Positions 52,039 through 61,401 of a stretch of 64,000 bases of DNA are shown here, in pieces. Each line of letters begins with the position of its first letter. Position 1 is the stretch's first letter. Made by a program: the position numbers and the translations under genes. The notes below the pieces were generated by a model. It made no database searches, was not told the DNA's origin, and saw nothing but the letters and a program-made list of their open reading frames with translations. Source of the DNA: Micromonospora sp045209745 (GTDB lineage Bacteria; Actinomycetota; Actinomycetes; Mycobacteriales; Micromonosporaceae); assembly GCF_045209745.1 (NCBI RefSeq), contig NZ_CP109273.1:3844001-3908000 (forward strand), written 5' to 3'.

Positions 52039-52970
52039 GCCGAAACGGCGGTGGTGCGGGCGGCTGCGGCGACCGCGATCCGCGCGGCCAGGTCGGCGTT
52101 GCGCAGGATGATCCGGACGTTCACCGCCAGGCTGGCGCCCTCGGTGGCCGAGTGGAAGTGCGACAGCAGGTAGGGGGTGACCGCCTTGCCGGTCACGCCG
52201 TCCGCACCCAGCCGGGCCAGGCCGTCGGCGAGGGTCCGGTCGTGCAGCTCCGGGTCGAGCTGCTCGTCGACTGGCAGCGGGTTCGCGACGAGCAGACCGC
52301 CGGCGTGCACGGACTGCTGGTCGCGGGCGGCGAGGACGGCGGCGACCTGCTCCGGCGAGTCCACCGACCAGTCCAGGTCGAAGCCGCCGTCGGTGAGGTA
52401 GAAGCCCGGGAACCGGCGGGTCTGGTAACCGACCACGGCGACCCCGAGGGTCTCCAGCCGCTCCAGCGTCGCGCCCACGTCGAGGATCGACTTGACCCCG
52501 GCGCAGACCACCGCGATCGGGGTCCGGGCCAGGGTGATCAGGTCCGCCGACTCGTCGAAGGTCTGCGCGGCCTCCCGGTGGACCCCGCCCAGACCGCCGG
52601 TGGCGAACACTCCGATTCCGGCCGCGGCGGCCACCGCGCTGGTCGCGGCGACCGTGGTGGCGCCGTCCGCGCCGGTCGCCGCCGCCACCGCCAGGTCGCG
52701 GACGGAGAGCTTGGTCACCCCGTCGACGGTGGCCAGCCGGGTCAGCTGCGCATCGTCCAGACCGACCACCAGTTCGCCGCCGATCATGCCGATCGTCGCC
52801 GGCACCGCTCCGGCGTCCCGAACCGCCTGCTCGATCTCCCGGGCCACCTGGAGGTTCTGCGGCCGGGGGAGGCCGTGCGAGACGATGGTGCTCTCCAGGG
52901 CGACGACGGGCCGCCCGTCGTGCAGGGCGTTGGCCACGTCGGTGCCGTAGTTGATGCGAAAGTCAGTCAC
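52035..52970 (-). CDS. psuG: Pseudouridine-5'-phosphate glycosidase
   Basis: Cleaves pseudouridine 5'-phosphate to uracil and ribose 5-phosphate, 311 aa from GTG 52970 (TTG 52979 alternative). Family motifs: VVALESTIVSHGLPRPQN, TIGMIGGELVVGL, KLSVRDLAVA, GIGVFATGGLGGVHR (conserved Gly and His) and VCAGVKSILDVG with the active-site Lys. Complete length. First gene of a psuG-psuK operon. Confidence 0.95.
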   Translation of the reverse strand: MTDFRINYGTDVANALHDGRPVVALESTIVSHGLPRPQNLQVAREIEQAVRDAGAVPATIGMIGGELVVGLDDAQLTRLATVDGVTKLSVRDLAVAAATGADGATTVAATSAVAAAAGIGVFATGGLGGVHREAAQTFDESADLITLARTPIAVVCAGVKSILDVGATLERLETLGVAVVGYQTRRFPGFYLTDGGFDLDWSVDSPEQVAAVLAARDQQSVHAGGLLVANPLPVDEQLDPELHDRTLADGLARLGADGVTGKAVTPYLLSHFHSATEGASLAVNVRIILRNADLAARIAVAAAARTTAVSA

Positions 52971-53060
52971 ATTTGACAACGGTACGTGGTCGGCCCCCAG
53001 CCGGCCTCAAGTGGACCCAGCCGTGATGACCTGCCAAACTTGTCGGTCGGAGGTGCAGAC

Positions 53061-53279
53061 GTGAGCACAGAGGTTCTCGAGCGTCCGGAGCTGAAGGACG
53101 CCGATACCGGTCCCGAGATGTTCCACTACGTCCGCAAGGAGAAGATCGCCGAAAGTGCCGTCATGGGCACCTACGTCGTCGCGCTCTGCGGTGAGACGTT
53201 CCCGGTCACCAAGGCCGCCAAGCCGGGTTCGCCGGTCTGCCCCAAGTGCAAGGAGATCTACGACTCGTACCGCGAGTGA
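53061..53279 (+). CDS. DUF3039 family protein
   Basis: 72 aa, GTG 53061 with GGAGGTG upstream. Family features: EMFHYVRKEKIAESAVMGT, VVALCGETFPVTKAAKPGSP and PVCPKCKEIYDSY, with a C-terminal CxxC pair and one more Cys, likely a zinc ribbon. No function is known. Gene is convergent to none of its neighbours and 39 bp before the TRIC gene, so these two may be co-transcribed. Confidence 0.85.
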   Translation: MSTEVLERPELKDADTGPEMFHYVRKEKIAESAVMGTYVVALCGETFPVTKAAKPGSPVCPKCKEIYDSYRE

Positions 53280-53318
53280 ACCTCGGCCGGTGTCCGGCCG
53301 GCGACGTAGCCTGCGGCG

Positions 53319-53981
53319 GTGACCACCTCCACCGCCCTGCTCCTCGCCGACCTGACCGGGGTTGCGGTGTTCGCCGCATCCGGGGCCTCGGCGGCGGTGG
53401 CCAAGCGGCTGGACCTGTTCGGAGTCGCGTTCGTCGGCTTCGTGGCCGCCCTCGGCGGTGGGATACTCCGGGACCTGGTCATCGATGAGGTGCCGCCGCT
53501 GGCCTTCGCCGACTGGCGGTACGCGGCCACCGCCGCGATCACCGCACTCGCCGTCTTCTGGCTGCATCCGCAACTGGTCCGACTGCGCACCACCGTCCTG
53601 GTGCTGGACGCGGCGGGCCTGGCGCTGTTCACCGTGACCGGCACGCTCAAGGCGCTCGACGCCCGGGTGCCGGCGGTCGGCGCCTGCCTGATCGGCATGC
53701 TCACCGCGATCGGCGGCGGTCTCGGCCGCGATCTGCTCACCGCCGAGATCCCCGTTGTGCTGCGCCGGGAGATCTACGCGCTGGCCGCGTTGGCCGGCGC
53801 GGTCATGGTGGTGCTGTTGTACGTCACCAGGCAGACCGGGCCCGTGCCGCTCACCGCCGCCGCCGTCCTGGTCTTCGGGCTGCGCCTGATCGCGCTGCGT
53901 CGGCGCTGGTCCGCCCCGGTGGCCACGCTGCGCCCGCCGCGTACCGGCGGGGCGGATCCCCGCACCGACCGGGAGTGGTGA
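53319..53981 (+). CDS. TRIC-type cation channel (UPF0126)
   Basis: 220 aa, GTG 53319. Two internally repeated three-helix units, each with a glycine-rich kinked segment: AALGGGILRDLVIDEVP and TAIGGGLGRDLLTAEIP. A seventh hydrophobic span and a basic tail follow, giving seven transmembrane helices. Prokaryotic TRIC channels conduct K+ and Na+ as trimers; physiological role is often unclear. Domain evidence is strong. Confidence 0.88.
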   Translation: MTTSTALLLADLTGVAVFAASGASAAVAKRLDLFGVAFVGFVAALGGGILRDLVIDEVPPLAFADWRYAATAAITALAVFWLHPQLVRLRTTVLVLDAAGLALFTVTGTLKALDARVPAVGACLIGMLTAIGGGLGRDLLTAEIPVVLRREIYALAALAGAVMVVLLYVTRQTGPVPLTAAAVLVFGLRLIALRRRWSAPVATLRPPRTGGADPRTDREW

Positions 53982-54149
53982 AGCGGTCGACAGATGTGAC
54001 CAGCGTGGCGTCGTCTGGGCCGTGTGCCCGGCGCTGGTTATGCTGAGTCGGCCTTCGCGGCAGCTTCTGCGCGGAGGCGTTTTCATGGGCGGCGGCACTC
54101 GTGGCCCTCGCCCGGGGTCCGCCGTCGTGCGGTCGGAGAGGAGCTTCGC

Positions 54150-55883
54150 GTGGCAGCCCGGACGCCGGTGCTTGAGACGTTCCCGGCACTACGCGCCTGG
54201 CAGCGCAAGGCGCTGGTGGAGTACCTGCGCCGGCGTGCCGACGACTTCACCGCGGTCGCCACGCCGGGTGCCGGCAAGACCACCTTCGCCCTGCGGATCG
54301 CGGCCGAGCTGCTCGGTGACGGCACCATCGAGGCGGTCACCGTGGTCGCCCCGACCGAGCACCTGAAGAACCAGTGGTCCGACGCCGCGGCCCGGGTGGG
54401 CATCCAACTCGACGCCGCCTTCCGCAACGCCGATCTGCACTCCGCAGCCGACTTCCACGGCGCGGTGGTCACCTATGCCCAGGTGGGGATGGCCCCGCAG
54501 GTGCACCGGCGGCGCACCATGACCCGACGCACCCTGGTCATCCTCGACGAGATCCACCACGCTGGCGACTCCCGGTCCTGGGGCGACGGGGTCAAGGCCG
54601 CCTTCGAGCCTGCCGTACGCCGGCTGATGCTCACCGGGACGCCGTTCCGCTCCGACGACAACCCGATCCCGTTCGTGAGCTACGAGCGGAGCGGAGACGG
54701 GCTGCTGCGCTCTCGCGCCGACTCGGTGTACGGCTACGCCGACGCGCTGCGCGACGGGGTGGTCCGGCCGGTGCTCTTCCTGGCGTACTCCGGGGAGACC
54801 CGCTGGCGGACCAATGCCGGGGAGGAACTGGCCGCCCGCCTCGGTGAGCCGATGACGCAGGACCTGGTGGCGCAGGCGTGGCGCACCGCCCTGGACCCGG
54901 CCGGGGACTGGATGCCACAGGTGCTGCGGGCCGCCGACGCCCGACTCACCGTGCTGCGCAACGCCGGTATGGCCGACGCCGGTGGTCTGATCATCGCCAC
55001 CGACCAGCAGACCGCCCGCTCGTACGCCAAGCTGATCGAGCAGGTGACCGGCGAGAAGGCCACCGTGGTGCTCTCCGACGACCTGGGCGCGTCCGCCCGG
55101 ATCGCGACGTTCGCGGCGTCCGACCAGCGGTGGCTGGTCGCGGTGCGGATGGTGTCCGAGGGGGTCGACATCCCGCGACTCGCGGTCGGGGTCTACGCCA
55201 CCAGCGCCAGCACGCCGCTCTACTTCGCCCAGGCGATCGGCCGGTTCGTGCGGGCCCGCCGGCCCGGGGAGACCGCGTCGGTCTTCCTGCCCAGCGTGCC
55301 GCACCTGCTCGGGCTGGCCAGCGAGATGGAGACCGAGCGGGACCACGTGCTCGGTAAACCCAAGGAATCCGACGGGCTCGACGACGACCTGCTGGAACGG
55401 GCACAGCGCGACGACAAGGCCAGCGGGGAGTTGGAGAAGCGGTTCGCCGCGCTCTCGGCCACCGCCGAGTTGGACCAGGTGATCTTCGACGGTGCGTCGT
55501 TCGGCACTGCGGCTCAGGCCGGCACCCCCGAGGAAGAGGAATACCTCGGCCTGCCCGGCCTGCTCACCGCCGACCAGGTTTCCCTGCTGCTGACCAAGCG
55601 GCAGGCCGCCCAGCTCGCCGCCCAGCGTCGTCGTACCGCCGACGGGGCCGCTCAGCCGGCCGCTGCGCCCACTGCGGCGCCGCCGGCACCTATGAGTGCC
55701 GCCCAGCGTCGAGTGGCGCTCCGGCGCCAGCTGAACGCTCTGGTGGCCGCCCGACACCACCGCACCGGCCAACCACACGGCAAGATCCATGCCGAGTTGC
55801 GCCGACTCTGCGGCGGCCCTCCGAGCGCCCAGGCCACGATCGAGCAGCTGGAGGAACGCATCGCCACCGTGCAAACCCTCTGA
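54150..55883 (+). CDS. DEAD/DEAH-box helicase (superfamily 2)
   Basis: 577 aa, GTG 54150, AGGAG 7 bases upstream. Motif I TPGAGKTTFALRI, motif II LDEIHHAGD, motif III TGTPFRSD, motif V/VI region GVDIPRLAVGVYATSA and QAIGRFVRARRP. The N-terminal LRAWQRKALVEYL is a Q-motif-like region. C-terminal about 150 residues are charged and Ala/Pro-rich, with QRRVALRRQLNALVAARHHR and a helical end. XPB/RAD25-like SF2 helicase style. Substrate (DNA or RNA) is not known; widespread in actinobacteria, sometimes linked to repair. Confidence 0.88.
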   Translation: MAARTPVLETFPALRAWQRKALVEYLRRRADDFTAVATPGAGKTTFALRIAAELLGDGTIEAVTVVAPTEHLKNQWSDAAARVGIQLDAAFRNADLHSAADFHGAVVTYAQVGMAPQVHRRRTMTRRTLVILDEIHHAGDSRSWGDGVKAAFEPAVRRLMLTGTPFRSDDNPIPFVSYERSGDGLLRSRADSVYGYADALRDGVVRPVLFLAYSGETRWRTNAGEELAARLGEPMTQDLVAQAWRTALDPAGDWMPQVLRAADARLTVLRNAGMADAGGLIIATDQQTARSYAKLIEQVTGEKATVVLSDDLGASARIATFAASDQRWLVAVRMVSEGVDIPRLAVGVYATSASTPLYFAQAIGRFVRARRPGETASVFLPSVPHLLGLASEMETERDHVLGKPKESDGLDDDLLERAQRDDKASGELEKRFAALSATAELDQVIFDGASFGTAAQAGTPEEEEYLGLPGLLTADQVSLLLTKRQAAQLAAQRRRTADGAAQPAAAPTAAPPAPMSAAQRRVALRRQLNALVAARHHRTGQPHGKIHAELRRLCGGPPSAQATIEQLEERIATVQTL

Positions 55884-55942
55884 CCCGCCCCCTCGTTGGG
55901 CAAGATTCGCGGATCTTGGGTGTTGCGGGGAGACAGCGAAAA

Positions 55943-55980
55943 GCCGACCGGAGACATCCCTCGGGATGTCTCCGGTCGGC
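55943..55980. terminator. Bidirectional terminator between helicase and DUF7455
   Basis: 18-bp perfect arms gccgaccggagacatccc (55943-55960) and gggatgtctccggtcggc (55963-55980), 2-nt loop, between convergent genes. Confidence 0.85.
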
Positions 55981-55997
55981 TATGTCGGTTTGCGGAT

Positions 55998-56231
55998 CTA
56001 GTTCGCCATCAGATCGGCGCCACGCCAGCTGAAGTCGGGCTCCGTTGCGAACCGCTCGGTGATCTTCACGAGATCCTCCGCGTACTTGTTCGCGTGGTGC
56101 CCGCAGAACACCAGCTCACTCCCACCCGTCAGAGTGATCCGGAGCTTCCCGGCAGCATTGCAGCGGTCGCACCGTTCATCGGCGGCTGGGGACGCCACCG
56201 TCTCGGGCGGCGGCGTGAGGGTCGAGTTCAT
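55998..56231 (-). CDS. Small zinc-ribbon-like protein (DUF7455 type)
   Basis: 77 aa from ATG 56231, with GAGGAGGAAGG upstream; an extended frame to 56264 is not needed. Cysteine pair RCDRCNAAG followed by a strand, then FCGHHANKY with Cys and two His: a compact zinc-binding fold. This is the small protein family that lies near sigA in many actinobacteria. No function is assigned. It sits about 245 bp downstream of sigA in the same direction. Confidence 0.75.
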   Translation of the reverse strand: MNSTLTPPPETVASPAADERCDRCNAAGKLRITLTGGSELVFCGHHANKYAEDLVKITERFATEPDFSWRGADLMAN

Positions 56232-56476
56232 CGCCTTCCTCCTCTGGTCGTCACCGATGAACAATCTCTTCGGTCGTTGCTCACCTATCGTGCAACACCC
56301 TTGCTAGGCACTGCCTTCCCTGTGTGCCCGCGGGGGACCGAGGTCACACCTGGCAGGGACAGTGTGCCGTGCACCCAGGGTGCCACGTCAACGATCACAT
56401 TCGTGCATCCGAACGATCTCCATCTGGTGTTGCACACCAGGTGGTCAAAACGACACGTTCGGTTGACGAAACCCGC

Positions 56477-58072
56477 TCAGTCCAGGTAATCCCGGAGGAC
56501 CTGCGACCGGGACGGGTGACGCAGCTTGGACATCGTCTTGGACTCGATCTGTCGGATCCGCTCCCGGGTCACCCCGTAGACCTGGCCGATCTCGTCCAGC
56601 GTCCGCGGCTGGCCGTCGGTCAGGCCGAAGCGTAGGCGCACCACACCCGCCTCACGCTCGGAGAGCGTCTGCAGCACCTGCTGGAGCTGGTCCTGCAGGA
56701 GCGAGAACGATACCGCGTCGACCGCGACCACGGCCTCGGAGTCCTCGATGAAATCACCGAGCTGGCTGTCGCCCTCGTCGCCGATGGTCTGGTCCAGAGA
56801 AATGGGCTCCCGGGCGTACTGCTGGATCTCCAGCACCTTCTCCGGTGTGATGTCCATCTCCTTGGCCAGCTCTTCCGGAGTGGGCTCGCGGCCCAGATCC
56901 TGGAGCAGCTCGCGCTGTATGCGGCCGAGCTTGTTGATGACCTCGACCATGTGCACCGGAATCCGGATGGTGCGGGCCTGGTCGGCCATCGCGCGGGTGA
57001 TCGCCTGCCGGATCCACCAGGTGGCGTACGTGGAGAACTTGTAGCCCTTGGTGTAGTCGAACTTCTCCACCGCGCGGATCAGGCCGAGGTTGCCCTCCTG
57101 GATCAGGTCGAGGAAGGCCATTCCGCGCCCCGTGTACCGCTTGGCCAGCGACACCACCAGTCGGAGGTTCGCCTCCAGGAGGTGGTTCTTGGCCCGCTCG
57201 CCGTCACGGGAGATCCAGCCCAGGTCACGGACCATCTCCCGGACGAGCTTCTCCTCGCCCTCGTCGGCCGCGCGCAGCCGCTCGGCGGCGTAGAGCCCGG
57301 CCTCGATCCGCTTGGCCAGCTCCACCTCCTGCTCGGCGTTGAGCAGCGGAACCTTGCCGATCTGCTTCAGGTACGCACGAACCGAGTCGGCGGAGGCGGT
57401 CAGCTCGGCGTCCCGCCGGGCCTGCTTGAGGGCCTCGGACTCCTCGTCGTCCCACTCGAAGTCGTTGTCGGTCGCCGAGGCGGCGGCGTCGGTCTCAGCA
57501 GCCTGGGCCAGCTCGGCCGGCTCCTCGACCACCACGTCCGCGATGACGGCGGCCAGCTCCTCCGGGTCGATCTCGCCCTCGGCGCCCTCGCCCTTGGCCT
57601 TGGTGCCGGCCTTGGCGCCAGCGGCGGCGACCGTCGCCTTGGTGGCCCGGGTCGACTTCGTGGCCTTCGCCGGCGTAGCGGCGCCCTCAGCAGGGCTGCC
57701 GGTGGCCTTGCGTGCGGCCACCTTGCGCGGTGCCGGTGCCGACGGCGCATCGTCGGAGGCGGGGGCCTGCTTCGGGGCCGGCGCGGCGGCCTTCTTGGTG
57801 GTCTTGGCGGTGGTGGCCCGGGACGCCGGCGTGGTCGAGCGGGCTGCGGCGACGCGGCGGCGGGTGCTCGCCGAGCCGTCCACCACCACGGTCACTCCCG
57901 CCTCGGAGAGCGCCCGCAGAATCTTCTTGGCCTGGGCCGGCGTCACCTCGGCGGACTCGACGGTGCGCGCGAGCTGGGCCGACGTGAGCTGGCCACCGGC
58001 GCTCTGGGCGTGGGCGATCAGGGTGTCGGTGAGCGAGCGAACGTCGGCGCCGGTCTGGCGGGGTTCTGTCAC
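56477..58072 (-). CDS. sigA: Primary sigma factor SigA/HrdB
   Basis: Housekeeping sigma-70 factor, 531 aa. GTG 58072 begins the conserved start TEPRQTGADVRSL; the reading frame continues further upstream without conservation. N-terminal 1-75 resembles region 1.1, then a long Lys/Ala/Pro/Thr-rich linker (about 75-190), typical of actinobacterial HrdB. Regions 1.2 (SVRAYLKQIGKVPLLNAEQE), 2 (FSTYATWWIRQAITRAMADQ), 3 (EPTPEELAKEMDITPEKVLE), and 4 (RTLDEIGQVYGVTRERIRQI) are complete. It recognises promoters such as those listed at 7.0, 32.9 and 33.3 kb. Divergent from the IMPase-family gene. Confidence 0.97.
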   Translation of the reverse strand: MTEPRQTGADVRSLTDTLIAHAQSAGGQLTSAQLARTVESAEVTPAQAKKILRALSEAGVTVVVDGSASTRRRVAAARSTTPASRATTAKTTKKAAAPAPKQAPASDDAPSAPAPRKVAARKATGSPAEGAATPAKATKSTRATKATVAAAGAKAGTKAKGEGAEGEIDPEELAAVIADVVVEEPAELAQAAETDAAASATDNDFEWDDEESEALKQARRDAELTASADSVRAYLKQIGKVPLLNAEQEVELAKRIEAGLYAAERLRAADEGEEKLVREMVRDLGWISRDGERAKNHLLEANLRLVVSLAKRYTGRGMAFLDLIQEGNLGLIRAVEKFDYTKGYKFSTYATWWIRQAITRAMADQARTIRIPVHMVEVINKLGRIQRELLQDLGREPTPEELAKEMDITPEKVLEIQQYAREPISLDQTIGDEGDSQLGDFIEDSEAVVAVDAVSFSLLQDQLQQVLQTLSEREAGVVRLRFGLTDGQPRTLDEIGQVYGVTRERIRQIESKTMSKLRHPSRSQVLRDYLD

Positions 58073-58216
58073 GAATGACCTTCCGGAGGCGAAGAGCGGG
58101 CACGGCGGGGTCGTCCGGCACATGCGTGGGTCAACCGGGCCGGGCGATGTGGTTGAGGAACCCTCGTGTCCCGGACCGGCGATGTTCGGCGGTCCGTGGC
58201 GCGTGGGCAGGGGTGA

Positions 58217-58222
58217 ATTGTA
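58217..58222 (-). promoter_or_regulatory. Candidate -10 element of sigA
   Basis: Minus-strand TACAAT (5 of 6 to TATAAT) about 145 bp upstream of sigA in the 289-bp divergent gap; no good -35 at 17 bp. An ECF-type or activator-dependent promoter cannot be excluded. Confidence 0.3.
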
Positions 58223-58361
58223 ACGCCGTCTGCCGCGATCTTCCTGCGCCGCACTGCGTAACGGCGGTGGGACCGCCGATTCGGCGCTGATGTGGACTTT
58301 GTAAGGATGGTACTCGCGCCTGAGCCGGAACACCCGGTCGTGCGGGGAAGGGGACGTTGGA

Positions 58362-59183
58362 ATGGACCGTTCGGCATCGTCACCTCGGGAACTTCTGGCG
58401 ACAGCGCTCGATGTCGCGCGGGATGCGGCGGCCACCGCGTACCGGATGCGGGTCGAAGGTGTTTCGGTGGCCGCGACCAAGAGTACGGTCACCGACGTGG
58501 TCACCGCCGCCGACCGGGCGGTCGAGCGGCAGGTGCTCGACGCGCTGAAGCAGTTGCGGCCGGACGACGCGGTGTTCGGCGAGGAATATGGCACGGGGGG
58601 CACCGGGCCGGCCACGCCGGGCGGGGTGCGCTGGATCGTCGACCCGATCGACGGCACCGTCAACTACCTCTACGGGCTGCCGTACAGCGCGGTGTCGCTG
58701 GCCGCCGAGGTGGACGGGGTGGTGGTCGCCGGTGTGGTGCGCAACGTGAGCACCGGCGAGGAGTGGACGGCCACGGTCGGGGGCGGTGCCTGGCGCGACG
58801 GGGTCCGGCTGCGCTGCTCCGGCGAGACCGACCTGGGGCAGGCGCTGGTCGGCACCGGCTTCGGCTACGACGCCGGGCGCCGCACGCACCAGGCCCAGGT
58901 GGTGGCCGGGCTGATCGCACACGTACGGGACATCCGCCGGCTCGGTGCCGCCGCGCTGGACCTCTGCCTGGTCGCGGAGGGCCGGCTCGACGCGTACTTC
59001 GAGAAGGGCCTCGAGGCCTGGGACCTGGCGGCCGGCGGACTGGTGGCCGCCGAGGCGGGTGTACGAGTCGCCGGCCTGGCCGGTCGGCCGCCGGGGCTGG
59101 ACCTGGTGGTCGCGGCCCCGCCCGCGCTGTTTGCGCCGCTGCACGACCGACTGGCCGAGCTGGACGCCGCCGGCGGCCCCTGA
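58362..59183 (+). CDS. Inositol monophosphatase family protein
   Basis: Mg2+-dependent phosphatase, 273 aa, ATG 58362. Metal-binding motifs: FGEEYG (Glu), VDPIDGTVNY (Asp-x-Ile-Asp-Gly-Thr) and GLEAWDLAAGGLV (Asp). All family elements are present. Possible substrates are inositol phosphate, fructose-1,6-bisphosphate or 3'-phosphoadenosine phosphate; the family is broad and specificity cannot be told. Commonly placed next to sigA in actinobacteria. Confidence 0.92.
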   Translation: MDRSASSPRELLATALDVARDAAATAYRMRVEGVSVAATKSTVTDVVTAADRAVERQVLDALKQLRPDDAVFGEEYGTGGTGPATPGGVRWIVDPIDGTVNYLYGLPYSAVSLAAEVDGVVVAGVVRNVSTGEEWTATVGGGAWRDGVRLRCSGETDLGQALVGTGFGYDAGRRTHQAQVVAGLIAHVRDIRRLGAAALDLCLVAEGRLDAYFEKGLEAWDLAAGGLVAAEAGVRVAGLAGRPPGLDLVVAAPPALFAPLHDRLAELDAAGGP

Positions 59184-59219
59184 CCGACCGCCCCCCGTTG
59201 GGGCAGGTCGGTTACGCCG

Positions 59220-59750
59220 TCACCTGGCGACCGGGGACGGGCAGGAGCCCTTCGGTGCCTGCGGAGCGCCGATGTCACCGAGGGACTGGTTGACCTCGGT
59301 GGTGGTGGCGAGCTGCTGGAAGCGGTTGCCCAGCACCACGTCCACGACGTCGTCGGTGCGCTGCGGGTCGTAGCCCGGCTCGGCGTTGTTGAGGAAGTAC
59401 GCCTGCAGCAGGTGCGCGGACCCGACACCCTTGGGGCCGTACCGCAGGATTGCCACGTCGTCGATCCCCTTGGGGGCGTTGCCGACCTTTTTGACCTGGA
59501 ACTTGCGGTTGCGGAAGTCGTCCGCGACGCTGCCGGCCCGGCCGGGCTCGTCGGTCGCGTTCAAAACATTGATCTTGACGTCCTTGGGCTCGTGCAGAGT
59601 CACGTCGGCCAGCGGCCAGCCCTCCGGGCAGCTTTTGGCCGTGCCTGCCTTCCCCTGGCTGTCCCGGACGATCGCGGTGACCACGAACGCCAGGGCCAGC
59701 ACCCCCAGTAGGCCGACGACGACGAGTGCTCGCACTCGCGCAAAACTCAT
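59220..59750 (-). CDS. LytR C-terminal domain protein
   Basis: 176 aa, ATG 59750. An N-terminal transmembrane helix (about 8-27) anchors an extracytoplasmic LytR_C domain with KINVLNATDEPGRAGSVADD and DVAILRYGPKGV. Such domains are found after LytR-CpsA-Psr enzymes that attach polymers to the cell wall, and alone as here. A peptidoglycan or wall-polymer related role is inferred. Convergent with the IMPase-family gene, 36 bp. Confidence 0.82.
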   Translation of the reverse strand: MSFARVRALVVVGLLGVLALAFVVTAIVRDSQGKAGTAKSCPEGWPLADVTLHEPKDVKINVLNATDEPGRAGSVADDFRNRKFQVKKVGNAPKGIDDVAILRYGPKGVGSAHLLQAYFLNNAEPGYDPQRTDDVVDVVLGNRFQQLATTTEVNQSLGDIGAPQAPKGSCPSPVAR

Positions 59751-60168
59751 CTGGGCACTCCCTGGGACCTCAGGTGGGTGGCGGCGGCCGGCACCGATCG
59801 GACTGGCCGTCGGCCGTCGAATACGCCGCTGAGGTTAACGGTTGTCCGGCCGTCGCGTGGAAACAGCCCGACATGCCGGCGCGCCGACCGTGAACCAGGT
59901 ACTACTACCCCTATCTTCGTGTCGCCTGAATCACATCGGGAACAACTTCGCGTGCGGGGGCGTACATCCAGCCACAAGGGCGGTATACATGCCTCGCCCA
60001 ATGGGGGGTAAGGTTCCGCGCTCGCAGGGGTGTTGCCTCAGCGAGCTCGACCCGTTCGGTCCTCGGGTCGGGTGCCCGACACAAGTGGTGGCCGGCCAAC
60101 GGAACCGAAACAGCGTCGTCCGGCGTTACAACCGGAAGCGACAACATCGATATGGGAGAGTGAAACCG
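59751..60168. other. 418-bp divergent intergenic region
   Basis: No gene supported. A promoter-like pair GTGAAC (59890-59895) and TATCTT (59912-59917), 16-bp spacer, could drive DUF4193, giving a leader of about 250 bases with several small hairpins (for example gctcgc / gcgagc near 60025-60050). I recognised no known riboswitch in that leader. Confidence 0.35.
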
Positions 60169-60465
60169 ATGGCCACCGACTACGACGCCCCGCGTCGCGA
60201 TGAGGTCGACCTCGGCGAGGACAGCCTGGAAGAGCTCAAGGCCCGGCGCGTCGACTCACAGTCGGGCGCGGTGGACGTCGACGAGGCCGAGGTGGCCGAG
60301 AGCTTTGAGCTGCCCGGTGCCGATCTGGCCGACGAGGAGCTCACGGTCAAGGTGCTTCCGATGCAGCAGGACGAGTTCCGGTGCGCCCGCTGCTTCCTGG
60401 TCCATCACCGTAGCCAGCTGGCGGTCGAGCGTAACGGCGAGTTGATCTGCCGCGAGTGCGTCTGA
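60169..60465 (+). CDS. DUF4193 family protein
   Basis: 98 aa, ATG 60169 with GGGAGAG upstream. Acidic N-terminal half (TDYDAPRRDEVDLGEDSLEE) and a C-terminal zinc-ribbon-like part with Cys pairs CARC and CREC (FRCARCFLVHHRSQLAVERN). This is the actinobacterial DUF4193 pattern. Function unknown; soluble and highly charged, it could bind RNA polymerase or nucleic acid, but that is speculation. Confidence 0.9.
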   Translation: MATDYDAPRRDEVDLGEDSLEELKARRVDSQSGAVDVDEAEVAESFELPGADLADEELTVKVLPMQQDEFRCARCFLVHHRSQLAVERNGELICRECV

Positions 60466-60581
60466 CAACCGCGACACCGGCGGCGGCCTCCTGAACAGGG
60501 TCGCCGCTGCCGGTGTAGGCGTGCGGCGGCGGTGGGTACCTGCTTGACTCGTAGCGGGTAGCCACAGCACCGGGAGGTCCG

Positions 60582-61379
60582 ATGAGCGATCGAGGCGGCA
60601 CCACCGACGGCGGCGCGGACGACCTCGGCGCCACCGTCGCTGCGTTGACCGCGGACGACATCGAGCCAGCCCGGCGCCGTCAACTGCTGACCCGGCTGGT
60701 CGGGCAGGCCCGTGCCCGGGGTGTCGCCGACCTGTTCAAGCCCCGTGCCGCCATCCGCTGGATGGTCGACGCCGTCGCCGACGTCGCCCCGCACATACCG
60801 GTGCGGGACCTGGACGCTCTGCGCCGGCACTTCCCCGGTCTGGACGACGCCGCACTGGCCGACAGGCTCATCCGCAACGCGTCCCGGACCACCGCCGCGA
60901 TCGGCGCGGCCGGTGGGGGAGTCGCCGCCGTCGAGTGGACGGTCGCACCGACTCTGCTCTCCGCCCCGGTGCTGCTCGCCGCCGAGACCGTGGCCGTGGT
61001 GGCCGTGGAGCTGAAACTGGTCGGTGAGCTGCACCAGATCCACGGGGTGGCGCTGCCGGCCGGCAGCAGCCAACGGGCGGTCGCGCTGGTGCACTCCTGG
61101 TCCACCCAGCGCGGGGTCAACCCGATGGTGCCCGGCGTGGGAGTGGGCGCGGTGCTCGGCACCGCCGTCCGCAAGGAACTGCGGGACATGCTGCTGCGGC
61201 GTTTCGGTCGTAACCTCACCACGCTCGGGCCGTTCCTGACCGGCGCGGCGGTGGCGAGCTTCCTCAACCGTCGGGCCACCCAGCAGATGGCCGACCAGCT
61301 TCAGGTGGACCTGCGTCGGCAGGGCATCGCCCGGCCCGCGCCACCGGCGGCCCTGCCGGGCCCGCCGACCGGCACCTGA
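60582..61379 (+). CDS. Conserved hypothetical membrane-interacting protein
   Basis: 265 aa, ATG 60582 with GGGAGG upstream. It has one hydrophobic stretch near residues 105-145 (TTAAIGAAGGGVAAVEWTVA, PTLLSAPVLLAAETVAVVAV) and a second Gly/Val-rich stretch near 185-200 (PGVGVGAVLG), followed by basic helices. The pattern weakly resembles EcsC-like proteins. Family function is unknown. Located between DUF4193 and the convergent DUF3093 gene. Confidence 0.7.
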   Translation: MSDRGGTTDGGADDLGATVAALTADDIEPARRRQLLTRLVGQARARGVADLFKPRAAIRWMVDAVADVAPHIPVRDLDALRRHFPGLDDAALADRLIRNASRTTAAIGAAGGGVAAVEWTVAPTLLSAPVLLAAETVAVVAVELKLVGELHQIHGVALPAGSSQRAVALVHSWSTQRGVNPMVPGVGVGAVLGTAVRKELRDMLLRRFGRNLTTLGPFLTGAAVASFLNRRATQQMADQLQVDLRRQGIARPAPPAALPGPPTGT

Positions 61380-61401
61380 CGGGCGCGTACGACGTGGTTG
61401 G

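Noticed and set aside
59842..60168. In-frame N-terminal extension of DUF4193
   Set aside because: Lacks conserved sequence; ATG 60169 has a good ribosome binding site and the family start.
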